Positions 25,281-37,485 of a stretch of DNA of 64,000 bases are shown piece by piece. Each line of letters starts with the position of its first letter. Within the stretch, counting starts at the first letter, position 1. The stretch covers positions 1 to 64,000 of the forward strand of contig NZ_QLST01000013.1 of NCBI RefSeq assembly GCF_003293845.1, read 5' to 3'. Under the pieces are notes generated by a model. That model was not told where the DNA came from. It saw nothing but the letters and a program-made list of their open reading frames with translations, and ran no database searches. Origin of the DNA: Flavobacterium tibetense. GTDB taxonomy: Bacteria > Bacteroidota > Bacteroidia > Flavobacteriales > Flavobacteriaceae. The position numbers and the translations under genes were made by a program.

Positions 25281-28200
25281 TTAATTTCCAAAATTATATC
25301 GTAAAGTGAAACCGCCTCGAATATTAGTTATAGGAAATGCAGTAGAAATAACTGCTTGTGAAAATTGATGGTCATAAAACAAAATTGCCGTTAAATTTCT
25401 ACTGAACGAATAATCTGCTGTAAATCGAATAGACCATAAATCTTGACCTCCAGCCAATTCATTATTGTTGTAATCCAAATAGCGAACGATTGTATTGTTT
25501 TTTCTTAAGGTGAAATCGGCTTTTATGTTAATATCACTTTTGATTACTCCTGTTGGGTTATCTGCTAATGACGAATTAATCGTTACGTCTTTAATTCTGT
25601 AACCTAATCCCAAAGTGTAATCATTTCCGCTTACCTCTGTTAACAAATTATTATCAAAACTCATATTTAATGTTCTGTCTTTTTTGATTTCTGCTCTAAT
25701 ATTGACAGAATTCTTCATTTCAAAATCAACACGAACTAACGGATTGAACTGTTCTGATAAATTCACATTAGAAATAATTGTCTTAGCAAAGAAATTTCCG
25801 TTATTATCAAGAGCTGCGTCATTTAAATTAGAACGGAAAGCATTAATATTATAACTTGCTCTGTATCCATGTTGTAAAGAAAAACGCTTGAATTTATCTT
25901 TAAACCAAGTATAGCGCATTAAACCCGTATATTTAATATTCCAATTGGGTAAAGGTACATTTTTAAAAACACCCGTTGAAACACTACTTGCGTCAGAACC
26001 TGAATAGGCTGCCAAGAAAGCTGGCAATAAAACTTGCTGACTATTTTTTCCAAAACCTACTGGATAACCTTCTGCATCAACAGGAAAAGAAGACGTTCCA
26101 TAATAATTTTGAGCTAAACGATTGGCAACAATTATTCTATTATCTCTAAAAGCTTCAAAAGGCTCCGAAAAGTTTTGGTCACTTTGTGAAAAAGCCGTTT
26201 TGATTAAAATAGTTGAAATATTATAATTACCAAATTCATACGGTGATCTTGAATTATATTGACCTCCAGTAACATCATATTGTTCTGAGAAGTTCTCCGA
26301 CAGCATTCTCTCCCCTGTTACATCAATTTTTAAATCAGGAAACAACTCTACTTGAGCTGTAAAGTTCAACTGTGTATTTTTAATTTGTGTAAAGTTCTGA
26401 TTGAATTCAGGGTAGTTTGTTAACCAGCCTTGGCGAGCGGCTTCGTATCTTACATCAGACTGACTTCCTAATACAAATCCCATTGTAGGACGTGAAGAAC
26501 CAAAAAATCCTAAACCAGGAAGATACCCTGGTAAAACTGTTCCGTTAGTCTCTGTATAATTGACTTGAATATTTTTAACACTTGTTAGTATGCCTTTTAA
26601 TCTTTCTACTACTATATTACCATCTGAACCCGCATTGTTTTTTGCAGCTGCTTGAATTTTTTGACCTGGTTGTGGAGGAGCGTTTTTAGGAGCTGGTGTT
26701 TTTGGCTTTTTCTTGCCCGTTAATCCAATATAACGGTAAAACAAATCCATGTTAAATGTTGTATTCAATTTATGTGAATTAGCATTTTGGATGGTATTCC
26801 CTAAATTCCAACGTTGTCCGTTTTCGTCTTCAAAATTGGCAAACAAATCCGAAGAACGTTGCCAATTGTAATCTCCAGTATAAGTATAATTCGATTTTAC
26901 GAAACTAAATATTGGTAATTTATTAATTGGTATTTCGTAATTCACTACAATTTGTTGGTTGTGCTGATTCGATTCCCCAATATCCCAATAGCCATTCCAA
27001 ATATCTAAACCATCTATTGGCACATTATTTTCGTCCAAATAATTTCTAACAATGTTATTGGTATTGGCATTATAATTAACTTTTAAAGATTTTGTAACAT
27101 CGAAATTAAATCCATAATTATAATTAAAGAAATAGTTTCTTCTAAATAAAGGATCCAAACCAATTCCTTGTACATCAACCAATCTAAACTGTTGGCGATT
27201 GAACTGTCTTAGAATATTAGAACTGAAAGAAACGTTTGTTGGTAAATAATTAAAATTAAAATCAGATAGCATTTTATAATACCCATTCTTTTTGAATTTT
27301 TCATTCTTTTTGAAAGGTTCAATTGATTTTGGTTTGAATGCATAAGCATAATCCACACTCGTTCTATTTTGTAAATCCTCTAAATTTTCAATTTCATAAC
27401 TATGATGTTGCATTCTATTTAGAGAATAAGAAAGTGTAATATTCTCAATATCGTAAAAATGTTGTTTTTGTTCTGGTGCTCTATCTTTTTTTACACCAAT
27501 AAAATTAATACTAGTACGTTTGGTATAATCAATAGCTCTGTTTTCGATATTAGCTCTATCATTAGCATCTGTAGTTACATCTAATAGCTGACTTAACTCA
27601 ATATCTTGGTAAAAAGGATCAAATTTAGGCGTAATAGTTTCTTCTCCTACTGCATAATTGAACGGTAAACGAATGCCCCATTTTTTTGGTAGCATTTGAC
27701 CCAAATTCACGTTAGTAACTATATCATATTGAAAAACATCCTCTCTGCTTCTATCATTTGGTCCTTGCTCAATTCCTCCAAAACCTATTGTACTTATTCT
27801 TGTAGTTGCTGAAACTGTTGCAAAATCAGCAATATTGGTATCTAAATTTGCTACCGCTGCATATCCGCCTTTGTTATCCATATCAGACAGGCGTAATTCG
27901 TTGAACCAAACTTCACCACGAACAATTTGACCCGAACGGTTTTTCACCCCAACCATAATTGTTCTTACTAAACCAAAGTTAGGATTCCCTTTAATTCCCA
28001 ATGTTAATCGGTTATCTGAAGAACCAATAGCCTCTTCTTCTACAAAACCAATTCCATTTGGATCATAATCAATAGAGGAATCGTTATTTAATGCTAAAAT
28101 CTTTAATTTAGTTAACAAATCTAAAGGCAATTCAATTTCATTTTCTTCCGGCCAAATGTCTTCTGGTCGAGTGGCGTTTTGAGGGGTTACCTTTAACGGA

Positions 28201-31200
28201 ATTTCAACTTGATAGAAGTTTTCAGTAAAATCATTACCAAAACGGATAAAAGCAGCCAGCTCATCATCTTGAAGCGGTTGCGATTCTGGATTTGGCAATG
28301 CTTCTGCATGTAAAAACATACGTAATTTTTTAAATTGACGCATGTCTACGCTTACATTTTTAAACACCGCTCTACTATCCCCAACTTCTAGACCATTTAC
28401 ATAACCTCCATTTTTGTCGTAAACCCTTAAAGACAACGACTGCTCATTTTGGTTGATAATAGTATTATTATTATATAATTGCTCTCTTTCAACTCCAGGT
28501 GGCGTTACATAAGGAATTGGAACACGTGTTGCATTTTCTAAAATATTTACCGCAACCACATCAAAACCTGTTTCATCATCGTCTACATTAGGGTCGTTAA
28601 AGTCTAGTGAATTAGTAAATCTTCGCCATTCACCTCTAACTAATTCTAAAGCTCCAAAGCGCAAAGTCACTTCATCTTTAAAACCCGTCATATACATTCT
28701 AATGAATCGTATAGAGCGCAAATCTTCTATAGAACCAATCTTCTCTGCATTTGCAATATCTTGAATAGGAATTTTATACAATATCCATCTCACTTTACCG
28801 GATTGTCCATTGGGTAGTGCAACATTATTATCTATTCTCGTATCAACAATATAGTTTTGTCCAACAGGAACTCCTGATTCAGTAGAAGGATAGGCTTGAA
28901 TAGGCACATCAAACTTAAAATAAGCATTGATGGTATTCATCGTATTATCTCTATTGATATCTTCTACATCAGGGAAGGTTGTATTTCCTCTATTGGCATC
29001 AGTTACATTTACAGGTGAATTTCCTTGAGTACCATTGTAATTTTTATAACGATTAATTACATCTCCAGTTGCACTTAAATAAAATTGGTAATTATCTTCA
29101 GCTGGATCTGGATAAGCTGCAAAATCAGGATACTTTGCTGCTTCTTCCGCATCTAACATTCCGTCAAAACCGGCGTCTTGTACATTTCTATTGGCTTCAT
29201 TGGTATCAAACGCATAAATTAATGATTGCGATGTGGGTTGATTTCCCCATGCCGTTGTAGTTGTTGGTTGATTTGAACCTGCAGCTGGCAAACCATTTTC
29301 GAACTGTTTTCTTCCGTCTTTTAATATATCTTCCGAGATTTCACCTAAGTTGAAAACTAACTTACCAACATTCGTTGGGTCAACAAAATCAGCAGGATTA
29401 CCACTATCGTAATAGGGATCCATCATCCAAAATTGGATATATTCCACATTAGATTGCTCAAAATTAGTTGTGTTAATGGCACGCATAATTCCTCCCCAAT
29501 TATCAGGAGCATCAATTTCTGAGAATTGATTGGTAGCCGCAGCAATTGGATTAAAATTATAAGGCCCTCTATCTTTTGGGAAATACGTTAAATCTAAAGT
29601 ATTAATAACCGTTGATTGTCCTTGAGCAATATCTAAATTAGGAAATAATTCTCTACTGAAAATTCTTCTGGTTCTGTTTAACGATAAGTCATTATCAGAA
29701 ATACCTCCAGGTGTTTGTGTATAAAAAACAGGGTCAATAGAATACCAAGACAATTTTGCTCTTTTATATCCAATAGAAACATCGTTTGAAGGTGGATCAG
29801 AAGCATTTGGAACACCATCATAATTATCTTCCAAAGGCACACTTGCAAGCGACCAAGCTAAAGGCGAGCGCAAATCGATAGTAGTTTGCGAACCTTCAAA
29901 ATCATCTACATAAGTTGTTGCTTCACCGTTGAATTGATCTGCTTTTGATGCTCCAGGCATTAAGTACGCAATTTCCCCTCTAAAGGAAAGATTGGAGGGA
30001 ACATCTGTATCAATATTAGGAAGTTTGTTTACTAATCTTGTTAAAAAAGGAACTTCAGTTGAGAAATTGGTATTTATTCCAAAAATGGTATTATTTACTG
30101 ATTCTTGACCGTAATTCGTTTTATTGGTAAATGGTCGCTCCGAAAGACGTAACATCGTTGCTCCAACTAAGAAATTTTTATTGAATTGGTGTTCCACATT
30201 TACACCCCAAAAACGTCGGGTTTGTTGACCGAATACGGCATTGTTTTCTACTGAAATTTCAATTGGAGTATTGGAAGCTTGTAAAGAAGGATCTAATATT
30301 TGAACTTTACCTAACTGATAATTCACTGTGTAATCTTGTCCTTCTATTAGCAATCTTCCACCAGCAGTAACTACTACTGAACCCTGAGGTACATTGAATG
30401 CTCCAATAGAAATTCCATCTCCTCCTGATGATTTGTATCTACCTCTTAATTGAAATTTATTTTTCTCACTGTCTTGCAATGCCGCAGCTTGTGTAGATGC
30501 ATACAAATTCCTGAAAACGTATTTTGCTTGGTTTGAATTATAAGTTAATGGATCATTATAATTTTCAACACCTGTGTCTTCTAACTTTTTAAATAAATGC
30601 TCTCCAAATGGCTCTTTGGTAGTAAAAATAATTCTACCATATTGGGTATCAATTGTAATTCCTGGAATAAAATCAAAAAAACCATCTCCACCTTCTTGTG
30701 GGTCATTGGTATAGTTCAATTTATCAACGTTAAATACTCTTAATAATGGTGTATCGGCAACATCCGTTGGAAGTGGTGTTGTACCTGCTTGTGTAATATA
30801 GTTTAACGGAGAAGGATCTGTATAAAGGATATTGAATCTAAAATCTTCTTGTTGTAATTGAAATGCAGAAGGGATTTGATAGATATTTTTCATCATCAAA
30901 TTCCAAATAGGCATGGTTAAGTTTTGATTGGGTGCTTTTTGTTTCACTAATGTTAAGTTGCTTTTTAACATTTTTAGAATCAAGGCTTGTGAGCTTGGTA
31001 CTGCAACTCCTGAAGTATTATCTACATTCGTTGCGTCCACACCATCTGTTCCAAATTCTCCAACTTGATAGACTTGGTCACCAATAGTATATTGAAATGC
31101 AACAGCTAAAACTTCATCATTTGACAATCTCTGATTTAACGAAACATAACCCAATTGCGGATGAAAGGTATATTCGGATGCAGAGAGTTTTCTTGCATTC

Positions 31201-32507
31201 TCTAATTTGGAATAATCAATTCCTTCTTCAACACCAGTAATGTTAAAACCGTTATTTGCCGTTGGAACTTCTCTAATATTATTGTTTAAAAAACTCGTCC
31301 CAGAACCAATTTGGTTAGGATTGAACTTATTGTTGGAATTGTTTGTTGGTGTATCAGGAGCAGCGTTAAAAAACGTTGGATGATTAGTTAAATTGATAGC
31401 TACGACTTCTTGAGGCAGCAAGTTAGAAAGTGGCGCTTCTCCTAAATCTTGTAGCGCAATGATATTTCGTAAATTGTTTTCGTTAGAATTAATTCTATTT
31501 TGTTTGTTCGTAATCCAAACTTCAATTCGAGTTATTTGTGCTCGGCTGTTTATAAATGGATAATTAGCAAGTGCTCTATCATATTGATTTCTAAAATATT
31601 GTGATAAGAAAAAGTGACGATCGGAATCGTACTCTAAAGCGAATAATTCGAAATCTTGTAAAGTCCCACCGCCTTGTGAAGTAACCGATCTTGTTTGAGA
31701 TTTTTGTTCAGAGAAAACCCCAGTTACAGTGGTTTTACCAAACTTAAGTTGGGCTTTCACACCAAATAAACTTTGTGCACCTCGAATTAAGGAATTGGAC
31801 AAAGGAAAATTAACGTTACCAACTTCTAATTTCTGTAAGATATCATCTTCGTCTGCTCCGTATTCTAATTTTATTAAGTTCTGAAAAGCGAATGTGGATT
31901 GGGTATCATAATTTACATTCACATTCAAACGAGTTCCCACTTTACCTTGTAAACCAACGCTAATTCTTTGGTCGAAATCAAAAGTTGTGGTTTGTCTATT
32001 TCGTGGTGAAAATGCTGGATTATCTTGTTTTGTGAAACGCACACCTAAATCTAATTCTACAGAACCAGTGGGTTTGATGTCAATGGTATTACTACCAAAA
32101 ATCGTCTCAAATAGTTTAGAATTTACATAATATCTTGGTAATAAATCGCGCTTAGCATCTTCTTTTTTACCATCAACTGCAGCTGATTTTTCCTTATAAT
32201 ACTTTCGCATTTCCTCTCGAAGTACTAACTCTTGATACTGTGCAGGTGTAAGAACTAAAGGGTAATTAATATTAAAACCATCAACCGTACTCGTATAAAT
32301 ATATCTATCGGTTGCTGGATTATAAGTGTAGGCATTTATAATACTATTAGGATTTGGCGGATTCAACCTTCCTAAATCTGAACCTGTTTTAACGCTATCT
32401 TGTTCTTGCTCTACTTGAGAAAATAACAAAATAGGTGCAAACAAAATCAGCCATAAAAATGGCAATTTTATAGAAACATGAAACTTTTTATGTAAAACCT
32501 CTTTCAA
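25281..32507 (-). CDS. sprA: Cell surface protein SprA, type IX secretion translocon
   Basis: 2408 residues, the size of SprA, the giant outer-membrane barrel through which type IX substrates leave the cell. A signal peptide (about residues 14-31, [17 protein letters not shown]) precedes a very long beta-rich body. That body contains SprA-type phrases such as [20 protein letters not shown] and [20 protein letters not shown]. It ends with a strand finishing in an aromatic-rich [12 protein letters not shown]. It lies 1 bp after ruvA. Gliding and secretion of adhesins, probably including the large protein at the left edge, depend on it. Confidence 0.95.
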   Translation of the reverse strand: MKEVLHKKFHVSIKLPFLWLILFAPILLFSQVEQEQDSVKTGSDLGRLNPPNPNSIINAYTYNPATDRYIYTSTVDGFNINYPLVLTPAQYQELVLREEMRKYYKEKSAAVDGKKEDAKRDLLPRYYVNSKLFETIFGSNTIDIKPTGSVELDLGVRFTKQDNPAFSPRNRQTTTFDFDQRISVGLQGKVGTRLNVNVNYDTQSTFAFQNLIKLEYGADEDDILQKLEVGNVNFPLSNSLIRGAQSLFGVKAQLKFGKTTVTGVFSEQKSQTRSVTSQGGGTLQDFELFALEYDSDRHFFLSQYFRNQYDRALANYPFINSRAQITRIEVWITNKQNRINSNENNLRNIIALQDLGEAPLSNLLPQEVVAINLTNHPTFFNAAPDTPTNNSNNKFNPNQIGSGTSFLNNNIREVPTANNGFNITGVEEGIDYSKLENARKLSASEYTFHPQLGYVSLNQRLSNDEVLAVAFQYTIGDQVYQVGEFGTDGVDATNVDNTSGVAVPSSQALILKMLKSNLTLVKQKAPNQNLTMPIWNLMMKNIYQIPSAFQLQQEDFRFNILYTDPSPLNYITQAGTTPLPTDVADTPLLRVFNVDKLNYTNDPQEGGDGFFDFIPGITIDTQYGRIIFTTKEPFGEHLFKKLEDTGVENYNDPLTYNSNQAKYVFRNLYASTQAAALQDSEKNKFQLRGRYKSSGGDGISIGAFNVPQGSVVVTAGGRLLIEGQDYTVNYQLGKVQILDPSLQASNTPIEISVENNAVFGQQTRRFWGVNVEHQFNKNFLVGATMLRLSERPFTNKTNYGQESVNNTIFGINTNFSTEVPFLTRLVNKLPNIDTDVPSNLSFRGEIAYLMPGASKADQFNGEATTYVDDFEGSQTTIDLRSPLAWSLASVPLEDNYDGVPNASDPPSNDVSIGYKRAKLSWYSIDPVFYTQTPGGISDNDLSLNRTRRIFSRELFPNLDIAQGQSTVINTLDLTYFPKDRGPYNFNPIAAATNQFSEIDAPDNWGGIMRAINTTNFEQSNVEYIQFWMMDPYYDSGNPADFVDPTNVGKLVFNLGEISEDILKDGRKQFENGLPAAGSNQPTTTTAWGNQPTSQSLIYAFDTNEANRNVQDAGFDGMLDAEEAAKYPDFAAYPDPAEDNYQFYLSATGDVINRYKNYNGTQGNSPVNVTDANRGNTTFPDVEDINRDNTMNTINAYFKFDVPIQAYPSTESGVPVGQNYIVDTRIDNNVALPNGQSGKVRWILYKIPIQDIANAEKIGSIEDLRSIRFIRMYMTGFKDEVTLRFGALELVRGEWRRFTNSLDFNDPNVDDDETGFDVVAVNILENATRVPIPYVTPPGVEREQLYNNNTIINQNEQSLSLRVYDKNGGYVNGLEVGDSRAVFKNVSVDMRQFKKLRMFLHAEALPNPESQPLQDDELAAFIRFGNDFTENFYQVEIPLKVTPQNATRPEDIWPEENEIELPLDLLTKLKILALNNDSSIDYDPNGIGFVEEEAIGSSDNRLTLGIKGNPNFGLVRTIMVGVKNRSGQIVRGEVWFNELRLSDMDNKGGYAAVANLDTNIADFATVSATTRISTIGFGGIEQGPNDRSREDVFQYDIVTNVNLGQMLPKKWGIRLPFNYAVGEETITPKFDPFYQDIELSQLLDVTTDANDRANIENRAIDYTKRTSINFIGVKKDRAPEQKQHFYDIENITLSYSLNRMQHHSYEIENLEDLQNRTSVDYAYAFKPKSIEPFKKNEKFKKNGYYKMLSDFNFNYLPTNVSFSSNILRQFNRQQFRLVDVQGIGLDPLFRRNYFFNYNYGFNFDVTKSLKVNYNANTNNIVRNYLDENNVPIDGLDIWNGYWDIGESNQHNQQIVVNYEIPINKLPIFSFVKSNYTYTGDYNWQRSSDLFANFEDENGQRWNLGNTIQNANSHKLNTTFNMDLFYRYIGLTGKKKPKTPAPKNAPPQPGQKIQAAAKNNAGSDGNIVVERLKGILTSVKNIQVNYTETNGTVLPGYLPGLGFFGSSRPTMGFVLGSQSDVRYEAARQGWLTNYPEFNQNFTQIKNTQLNFTAQVELFPDLKIDVTGERMLSENFSEQYDVTGGQYNSRSPYEFGNYNISTILIKTAFSQSDQNFSEPFEAFRDNRIIVANRLAQNYYGTSSFPVDAEGYPVGFGKNSQQVLLPAFLAAYSGSDASSVSTGVFKNVPLPNWNIKYTGLMRYTWFKDKFKRFSLQHGYRASYNINAFRSNLNDAALDNNGNFFAKTIISNVNLSEQFNPLVRVDFEMKNSVNIRAEIKKDRTLNMSFDNNLLTEVSGNDYTLGLGYRIKDVTINSSLADNPTGVIKSDINIKADFTLRKNNTIVRYLDYNNNELAGGQDLWSIRFTADYSFSRNLTAILFYDHQFSQAVISTAFPITNIRGGFTLRYNFGN

Positions 32508-32508
32508 C

Positions 32509-33090
32509 TTACAAATTTTTTAAAGCTTGTTTAATTAGGTCTTCAGCGGAAGCATTTGGGGCTTCTTTAACAATTTTATCCATCACTTTTTCTGCATTTT
32601 TACGATTAAATCCTAAAACCTCTAATGCTGATAACGCTTCATCTTTATTTGTATTGTATGGAGCTGAAGAAACATCGTCTAAACTGTATACTTTTAACAC
32701 TTTATCTTTCAAGTCTAAAATTACACGTTGCGCTGTTTTTGCTCCAATTCCTTTAATTCCTTGAATAGTTACCACATCATTAGACGCAATAGCTTGAATG
32801 ATTTGCGTAGGCGCTAAAGAAGACAACATCGTTCGAGCAATATTAGCTCCAATTCCTGAAACAGAAAGTAATAATTTAAACAATTCTCGTTCTTGTTTTT
32901 CAACAAAACCATATAAAGTATGAGCATCTTCTTTTACTTGCAAAAAAGTGAACAACCTAATATTCTCTGTAGTTGGTAATAACGAATACGTGTGTAATGA
33001 AATATTAACCAAATAACCCACACCATTGCAATCAATAACTACATCGGTTGGGTTTTTCTCTACTAATTTTCCTTGCAAGTGTGTAATCAT
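32509..33090 (-). CDS. ruvA: Holliday junction branch migration protein RuvA
   Basis: 193 residues with the OB-fold start (MITHLQGKLVEKNPTDVVIDCNGVGY, quoted here only in part as a guide), two helix-hairpin-helix motifs (LLSVSGIGANIARTML, IQGIKGIGAKTAQRV) and a C-terminal helical domain. RuvA tetramers bind Holliday junctions and recruit RuvB. It is separated from ruvB by maeB and queG, and lies 19 bp downstream of maeB. Confidence 0.96.
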   Translation of the reverse strand: MITHLQGKLVEKNPTDVVIDCNGVGYLVNISLHTYSLLPTTENIRLFTFLQVKEDAHTLYGFVEKQERELFKLLLSVSGIGANIARTMLSSLAPTQIIQAIASNDVVTIQGIKGIGAKTAQRVILDLKDKVLKVYSLDDVSSAPYNTNKDEALSALEVLGFNRKNAEKVMDKIVKEAPNASAEDLIKQALKNL

Positions 33091-33109
33091 AACTTTTAAA
33101 AGTGCTAAT

Positions 33110-35401
33110 TTACTTTTTTATTTGTTTGGAACGTCTTTCTTTTTCTTGCGCATCAACAACAGCAACGGCCGCCATATTTACCATTTCTTCTACACTTGCT
33201 CCCAATTGGAAAATATGAACGGGTTTATCTAATCCCAACATAATTGGTCCAATCGACATTACTTTATTTAATTCTTTTAGAAGTTTATACGTAATATTGG
33301 CTGCATCTAAATTTGGGAATACCAATGTATTCACTTTTTTATTGGCAATTTTTGAAAATGGAAATTTACTTGAAATCAATTCTGGGTTTAAAGCAAAATC
33401 AGATTGTACTTCACCATCTACAATTAAATCTGGATAATTTTCATGTAAAAAAGCAACTGCTTTTCTGATCTTCAACGCACTTTCATTGTCTGATGAACCA
33501 AAATTAGAGAAGGAAACCATAGCAATTACAGGCTCCATACCGAACATTCTAACTGTTTTAGCAGTCATCAATGCAATCTTAGCTAAATCATCAGCTGTTG
33601 GATTTGGATTAATAGCTGTATCTGCCAAGAAAATTGGACCTCTTTTGGTCATCATCATATTGGTTGTTGCTATTCTTGTTACGCCTGGCGCTTTTTCAAT
33701 TAGTTCCATCATCGGTTTAACATTGGAAGGATAACTTCTAGAATATCCAGTAACCAATGCATCTGCTTCCCCTTTATTGACCATCATGGCTGCGAAATAA
33801 TTTCTTTCACGCATCCATTTTTGAGCGTCTAAATAGGTTGTTCCTTTGCGTTTTCTAGTTTCCCAATAGGTTGTTGCGTATCGGTTTCTTCTTTCTTCTT
33901 CCTCTTTGGTTTTTGGATCGATTATCTCCACTTCAGCATCAAAACCAATTTCTTCTTTTAATTCCAAAATAGTTTCTTTGTTCCCTAATAAAACTGGAAT
34001 TCCAATTCCGTCTTCGTGAACAATTTGGGCTGCTTTCAACACATCTAAATGATCTGCTTCGGCAAAAACTACACGTTTTGGATCTGTTTTAGCGCGGTTA
34101 ATCAACAAACGAACTAGTTTATTATCAGAACCCATTCGCTCTAAAAGATCATCTTTGTATTTTTCCCAATCGGTAATTGGTGCCAATGCTACACCAGAAT
34201 CCATTGCTGCTTTTGCAACTGCTGGTGGTACTTCGGCAATTAATCTTGGATCAAAAGGTTTTGGAATAATATAATCACGACCAAAAGCTAATTTGGTTTC
34301 TCCGTAAGCAATGTTTACTTGTTCTGGCACAGAAGCTTTAGCTAATTCTGCTAATGCAACTACTGCAGCCTTTTTCATTTCCTCATTAATTTTGGTAGCA
34401 CGCACATCTAAAGCACCTCTAAAAATATAAGGAAATCCTAAAACGTTATTCACTTGGTTAGGATGGTCAGAACGACCAGTTGCCATAATAATATCTTTAC
34501 GAGTAGCGATTGCTAAATCATAATTAATTTCAGGAGTAGGATTAGCCATTGCAAAAACAATAGGATTATCCGCCATGCTTAACAACATATCAGCAGTAAC
34601 AATATCTCCAGTTGATAATCCAACAAAAACATCGGCTCCTTTCATGGCATCTGCTAACGAATCAAAATGTTTATCCGTTGCATATTTGCGTTGCATATCG
34701 GTTACTTTTGGATCGTCTTTTCGTAATGGTCCTTTGCTATTGAACATTACAATGTTTTCTGGTTTTACACCAAAAGCTACATACAAATTCGCACAAGCAA
34801 TAGCTGCAGAACCTGCACCAGAAATTACCATGGTAACTTCTTCCATTTTTTTATCTGCCAATTCAACGGCGTTTAAAAGTGCTGCTGCAGAAATAATTGC
34901 AGTTCCATGTTGGTCATCGTGCATTACTGGAATGTTTAATTCCTCTACCAAACGTCTTTCGATCTCAAAAGATTCTGGTGCCTTGATATCTTCAAGGTTA
35001 ATTCCGCCAAATGTTGGAGCAATATTTTTTACCGTTTCTATGAATTTGTCCACATCTTTGGTATCTACTTCAATGTCGAACACATCAATATCAGCGAAGA
35101 TTTTGAACAACAAGCCTTTTCCTTCCATTACGGGTTTAGAAGCTTCTGGCCCAATATCTCCTAGTCCTAAAACGGCTGTTCCGTTAGAGATTACAGCTAC
35201 TAAGTTTCCTTTAGCTGTGTATTTATAAACGTTATTTATATCTTTTTGAATTTCTAAACAAGGCTCTGCCACACCTGGTGAGTAAGCCAAAGCCAAATCG
35301 CGCTGCGTTGCATATTTCTTTGTTGGAACAACTTGAATTTTACCTGGAGTTGGTTTCGCATGGTACAACAACGCTTCTCTTCTTTTGCTATCTTTATGCA
35401 T
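33110..35401 (-). CDS. maeB: NADP-dependent malic enzyme with phosphotransacetylase-like domain
   Basis: 763 residues. Residues 1 to about 430 are malic enzyme: YSPGVAEPCLEI, MHDDQHGTAIISAAALLNA, VISGAGSAAIACANLY. Residues about 430-763 resemble phosphate acetyltransferase, which in MaeB is thought to be regulatory. The enzyme converts malate to pyruvate and CO2, making NADPH. It has its own TATCTTTG box at 35424-35431. Confidence 0.94.
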   Translation of the reverse strand: MHKDSKRREALLYHAKPTPGKIQVVPTKKYATQRDLALAYSPGVAEPCLEIQKDINNVYKYTAKGNLVAVISNGTAVLGLGDIGPEASKPVMEGKGLLFKIFADIDVFDIEVDTKDVDKFIETVKNIAPTFGGINLEDIKAPESFEIERRLVEELNIPVMHDDQHGTAIISAAALLNAVELADKKMEEVTMVISGAGSAAIACANLYVAFGVKPENIVMFNSKGPLRKDDPKVTDMQRKYATDKHFDSLADAMKGADVFVGLSTGDIVTADMLLSMADNPIVFAMANPTPEINYDLAIATRKDIIMATGRSDHPNQVNNVLGFPYIFRGALDVRATKINEEMKKAAVVALAELAKASVPEQVNIAYGETKLAFGRDYIIPKPFDPRLIAEVPPAVAKAAMDSGVALAPITDWEKYKDDLLERMGSDNKLVRLLINRAKTDPKRVVFAEADHLDVLKAAQIVHEDGIGIPVLLGNKETILELKEEIGFDAEVEIIDPKTKEEEERRNRYATTYWETRKRKGTTYLDAQKWMRERNYFAAMMVNKGEADALVTGYSRSYPSNVKPMMELIEKAPGVTRIATTNMMMTKRGPIFLADTAINPNPTADDLAKIALMTAKTVRMFGMEPVIAMVSFSNFGSSDNESALKIRKAVAFLHENYPDLIVDGEVQSDFALNPELISSKFPFSKIANKKVNTLVFPNLDAANITYKLLKELNKVMSIGPIMLGLDKPVHIFQLGASVEEMVNMAAVAVVDAQEKERRSKQIKK

Positions 35402-35423
35402 AGTTTTTTGATTTACTAACTTA

Positions 35424-35431
35424 CAAAGATA
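35424..35431 (-). promoter_or_regulatory. -7 box of maeB
   Basis: Minus-strand TATCTTTG (TAnnTTTG), 22 nt before the ATG at 35401. Confidence 0.5.
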
Positions 35432-35458
35432 AAAGGATGCTGATAATAATTGAAATTT

Positions 35459-36391
35459 TTAAGGGTAATCTTTAAAAAAGTTTATATTTCGCTGTAAACC
35501 AGAAAGTTTGGTTCGATTGAATGCTGAATTTTTGAACACCTTTTGAAAAGTATCTTGCGTAATTTCCTCCCAATCGGATTTAGTGAATTGAAGAATTTCG
35601 TTATTGGGTTGGAATCTGGGTTCATTATGTGGTTTCGAAAATCGGTTCCATGGGCAAACATCTTGGCAAACATCACAACCAAACATCCAATCGTCGAATT
35701 TGTCTTTCATTACATTAGGAAGATTATCTTTTAATTCGATGGTGAAATACGAAATACATTTACTTCCATCTACCACATAAGGCGCTACAATCGCTTCGGT
35801 TGGGCAAGCATCAATACACGCTGTACAAGTGCCGCAGTGATCGGTTGTGGGCGTGTCGTATTCCAATTCTAAATCAACAATTAATTCGGCAATAAAATAA
35901 AAAGAACCTACTTTTTGGGTAATTAAATTGCTGTTTTTTCCAATCCAACCCAAACCACTTTTTGCAGCCCAAGCTTTATCTAAAACTGGAGCTGAATCTA
36001 CAAAAGCTCTTCCGTTTACTTCACCAATTTCTGTTTGAATAAAATGCAATAATTCTTTTAATTTGTCTTTGATTACAAAATGATAATCTTCACCATAAGC
36101 ATATTTTGAAATTTTATACGAATCTTCATTTTGGAATTCCGAAGGATAATAATTCAACAATAACGAAATCACACTTTTTGCTCCATCAACTAATAATGTT
36201 GGATCCAAACGCTTGTCGAAATGATTTTCCATGTAGCTCATTTGACCATTCATGTTATTATTGAGCCAACTTTCTAATCTTGGCGCTTCTTCCTCAAGAA
36301 AACCAGCTTTGGAAATACCGCAAGACAAAAAGCCGATTCTCTGGGATTCGGCTTTTATAAGTTGCGCGTATTTTTCTTTGTTATTAATCAA
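35459..36391 (-). CDS. queG: Epoxyqueuosine reductase
   Basis: 310 residues. QueG uses cobalamin and two 4Fe-4S clusters for the last step of queuosine synthesis in tRNA. Both cluster motifs are present: [15 protein letters not shown] and [14 protein letters not shown]. The catalytic region contains [19 protein letters not shown]. It starts 1 bp after the ruvB stop and is co-transcribed with it. Confidence 0.95.
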   Translation of the reverse strand: MINNKEKYAQLIKAESQRIGFLSCGISKAGFLEEEAPRLESWLNNNMNGQMSYMENHFDKRLDPTLLVDGAKSVISLLLNYYPSEFQNEDSYKISKYAYGEDYHFVIKDKLKELLHFIQTEIGEVNGRAFVDSAPVLDKAWAAKSGLGWIGKNSNLITQKVGSFYFIAELIVDLELEYDTPTTDHCGTCTACIDACPTEAIVAPYVVDGSKCISYFTIELKDNLPNVMKDKFDDWMFGCDVCQDVCPWNRFSKPHNEPRFQPNNEILQFTKSDWEEITQDTFQKVFKNSAFNRTKLSGLQRNINFFKDYP

Positions 36392-36392
36392 A

Positions 36393-37415
36393 CTAAAAAA
36401 GTCCTCCTTGAATATTGTTTTTAATTTTACCTAAATGTTTATACGCTTTATCCGTAACTTCTCTTCCGCGCGGAGTTCTTATGATAAATCCTTCTTGAAT
36501 TAAAAAAGGTTCGTACACTTCTTCGATAGTCTCTCCACTCTCGGAAACAGCAGTTGCAAGAGTTGATAAGCCAACTGGACCACCTTTGAATTTATCGATT
36601 ATAGTTACTAGAATTTTATTATCCATTTCATCTAATCCGTGTGCATCTACGTTAAGTGCTTTTAGTGCAAATCTGGCAATCTCTATATCAATTTTCCCAT
36701 TTCCTTTTATTTGAGCAAAATCTCTTACTCTTCGTAAGAGTGCGTTCGCAATACGTGGTGTTCCTCTACTTCTACCTGCGATTTCAATAGCTGCTTCCAT
36801 TGTTATTGGCATTTTTAAAATAGAAGCACTTCGTTGAACTATTGTCGTTAGCAATTCGGTATTATAGTATTGTAATCGACTTTGTATTCCAAAACGAGCA
36901 CGCATTGGTGCAGTTAACAAACCCGAACGAGTTGTTGCTCCAATAAGCGTAAAAGGATTTAGATTAATTTGAACGGTTCTTGCATTTGGACCCGATTCTA
37001 TCATAATATCGATTTTAAAATCCTCCATTGCTGAATACAAATATTCTTCAACGACTGGACTTAAGCGGTGAATCTCGTCAATAAACAAAACATCGCGTTC
37101 TTCTAAATTCGTTAGTAAACCCGCTAAATCGCCTGGTTTGTCTAAAACGGGTCCAGAAGTAATTTTGATTCCAACACCTAATTCATTCGCAAGAATATTG
37201 GCAAGCGTAGTTTTACCTAAACCTGGAGGACCATGAAACAAAGTATGATCTAACGCTTCACTTCGCAAATTTGCTGCTTGAACAAAAACTTTTAAGTTAT
37301 CTAAAACTTGTTCTTGTCCTGTAAAATCATCAAAGGATAATGGTCTTAATGCCTTTTCAATATCAACCTCTTGTGGTGAAAAACGCTCTTTATTGGGATC
37401 TAAATTCTCATTCAT
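36393..37415 (-). CDS. ruvB: Holliday junction DNA helicase RuvB
   Basis: 340 residues. AAA+ motor with Walker [16 protein letters not shown], Walker [11 protein letters not shown], sensor 1 GATTRSG and the C-terminal winged helix ([15 protein letters not shown]). It drives branch migration with RuvA. A promoter box ends only 5 nt before the ATG. Confidence 0.97.
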   Translation of the reverse strand: MNENLDPNKERFSPQEVDIEKALRPLSFDDFTGQEQVLDNLKVFVQAANLRSEALDHTLFHGPPGLGKTTLANILANELGVGIKITSGPVLDKPGDLAGLLTNLEERDVLFIDEIHRLSPVVEEYLYSAMEDFKIDIMIESGPNARTVQINLNPFTLIGATTRSGLLTAPMRARFGIQSRLQYYNTELLTTIVQRSASILKMPITMEAAIEIAGRSRGTPRIANALLRRVRDFAQIKGNGKIDIEIARFALKALNVDAHGLDEMDNKILVTIIDKFKGGPVGLSTLATAVSESGETIEEVYEPFLIQEGFIIRTPRGREVTDKAYKHLGKIKNNIQGGLF

Positions 37416-37420
37416 AAAAA

Positions 37421-37428
37421 CAAAGATA
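37421..37428 (-). promoter_or_regulatory. -7 box of ruvB, very close to the start codon
   Basis: Minus-strand TATCTTTG ends 5 nt before ATG 37415, which implies a leaderless or nearly leaderless ruvB-queG transcript. Confidence 0.5.
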
Positions 37429-37443
37429 GCTAAAACTTAAAAC

Positions 37444-37474
37444 AAAAAAACCTTTCGATTTGAAAGGTTTTTTT
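37444..37474. terminator. Terminator of the act-cox operon
   Basis: AAAAAAACCTTTC / GAAAGGTTTTTTT form a 13-bp stem with loop GATTT. It lies 12 bp after the coxA stop at 37486. Confidence 0.87.
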
Positions 37475-37485
37475 GTTTTTGTATA

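Noticed and set aside
34575..35228. 217-codon plus-strand frame
   Set aside because: It is antisense to the conserved malic enzyme core; its length reflects codon bias of the true gene.
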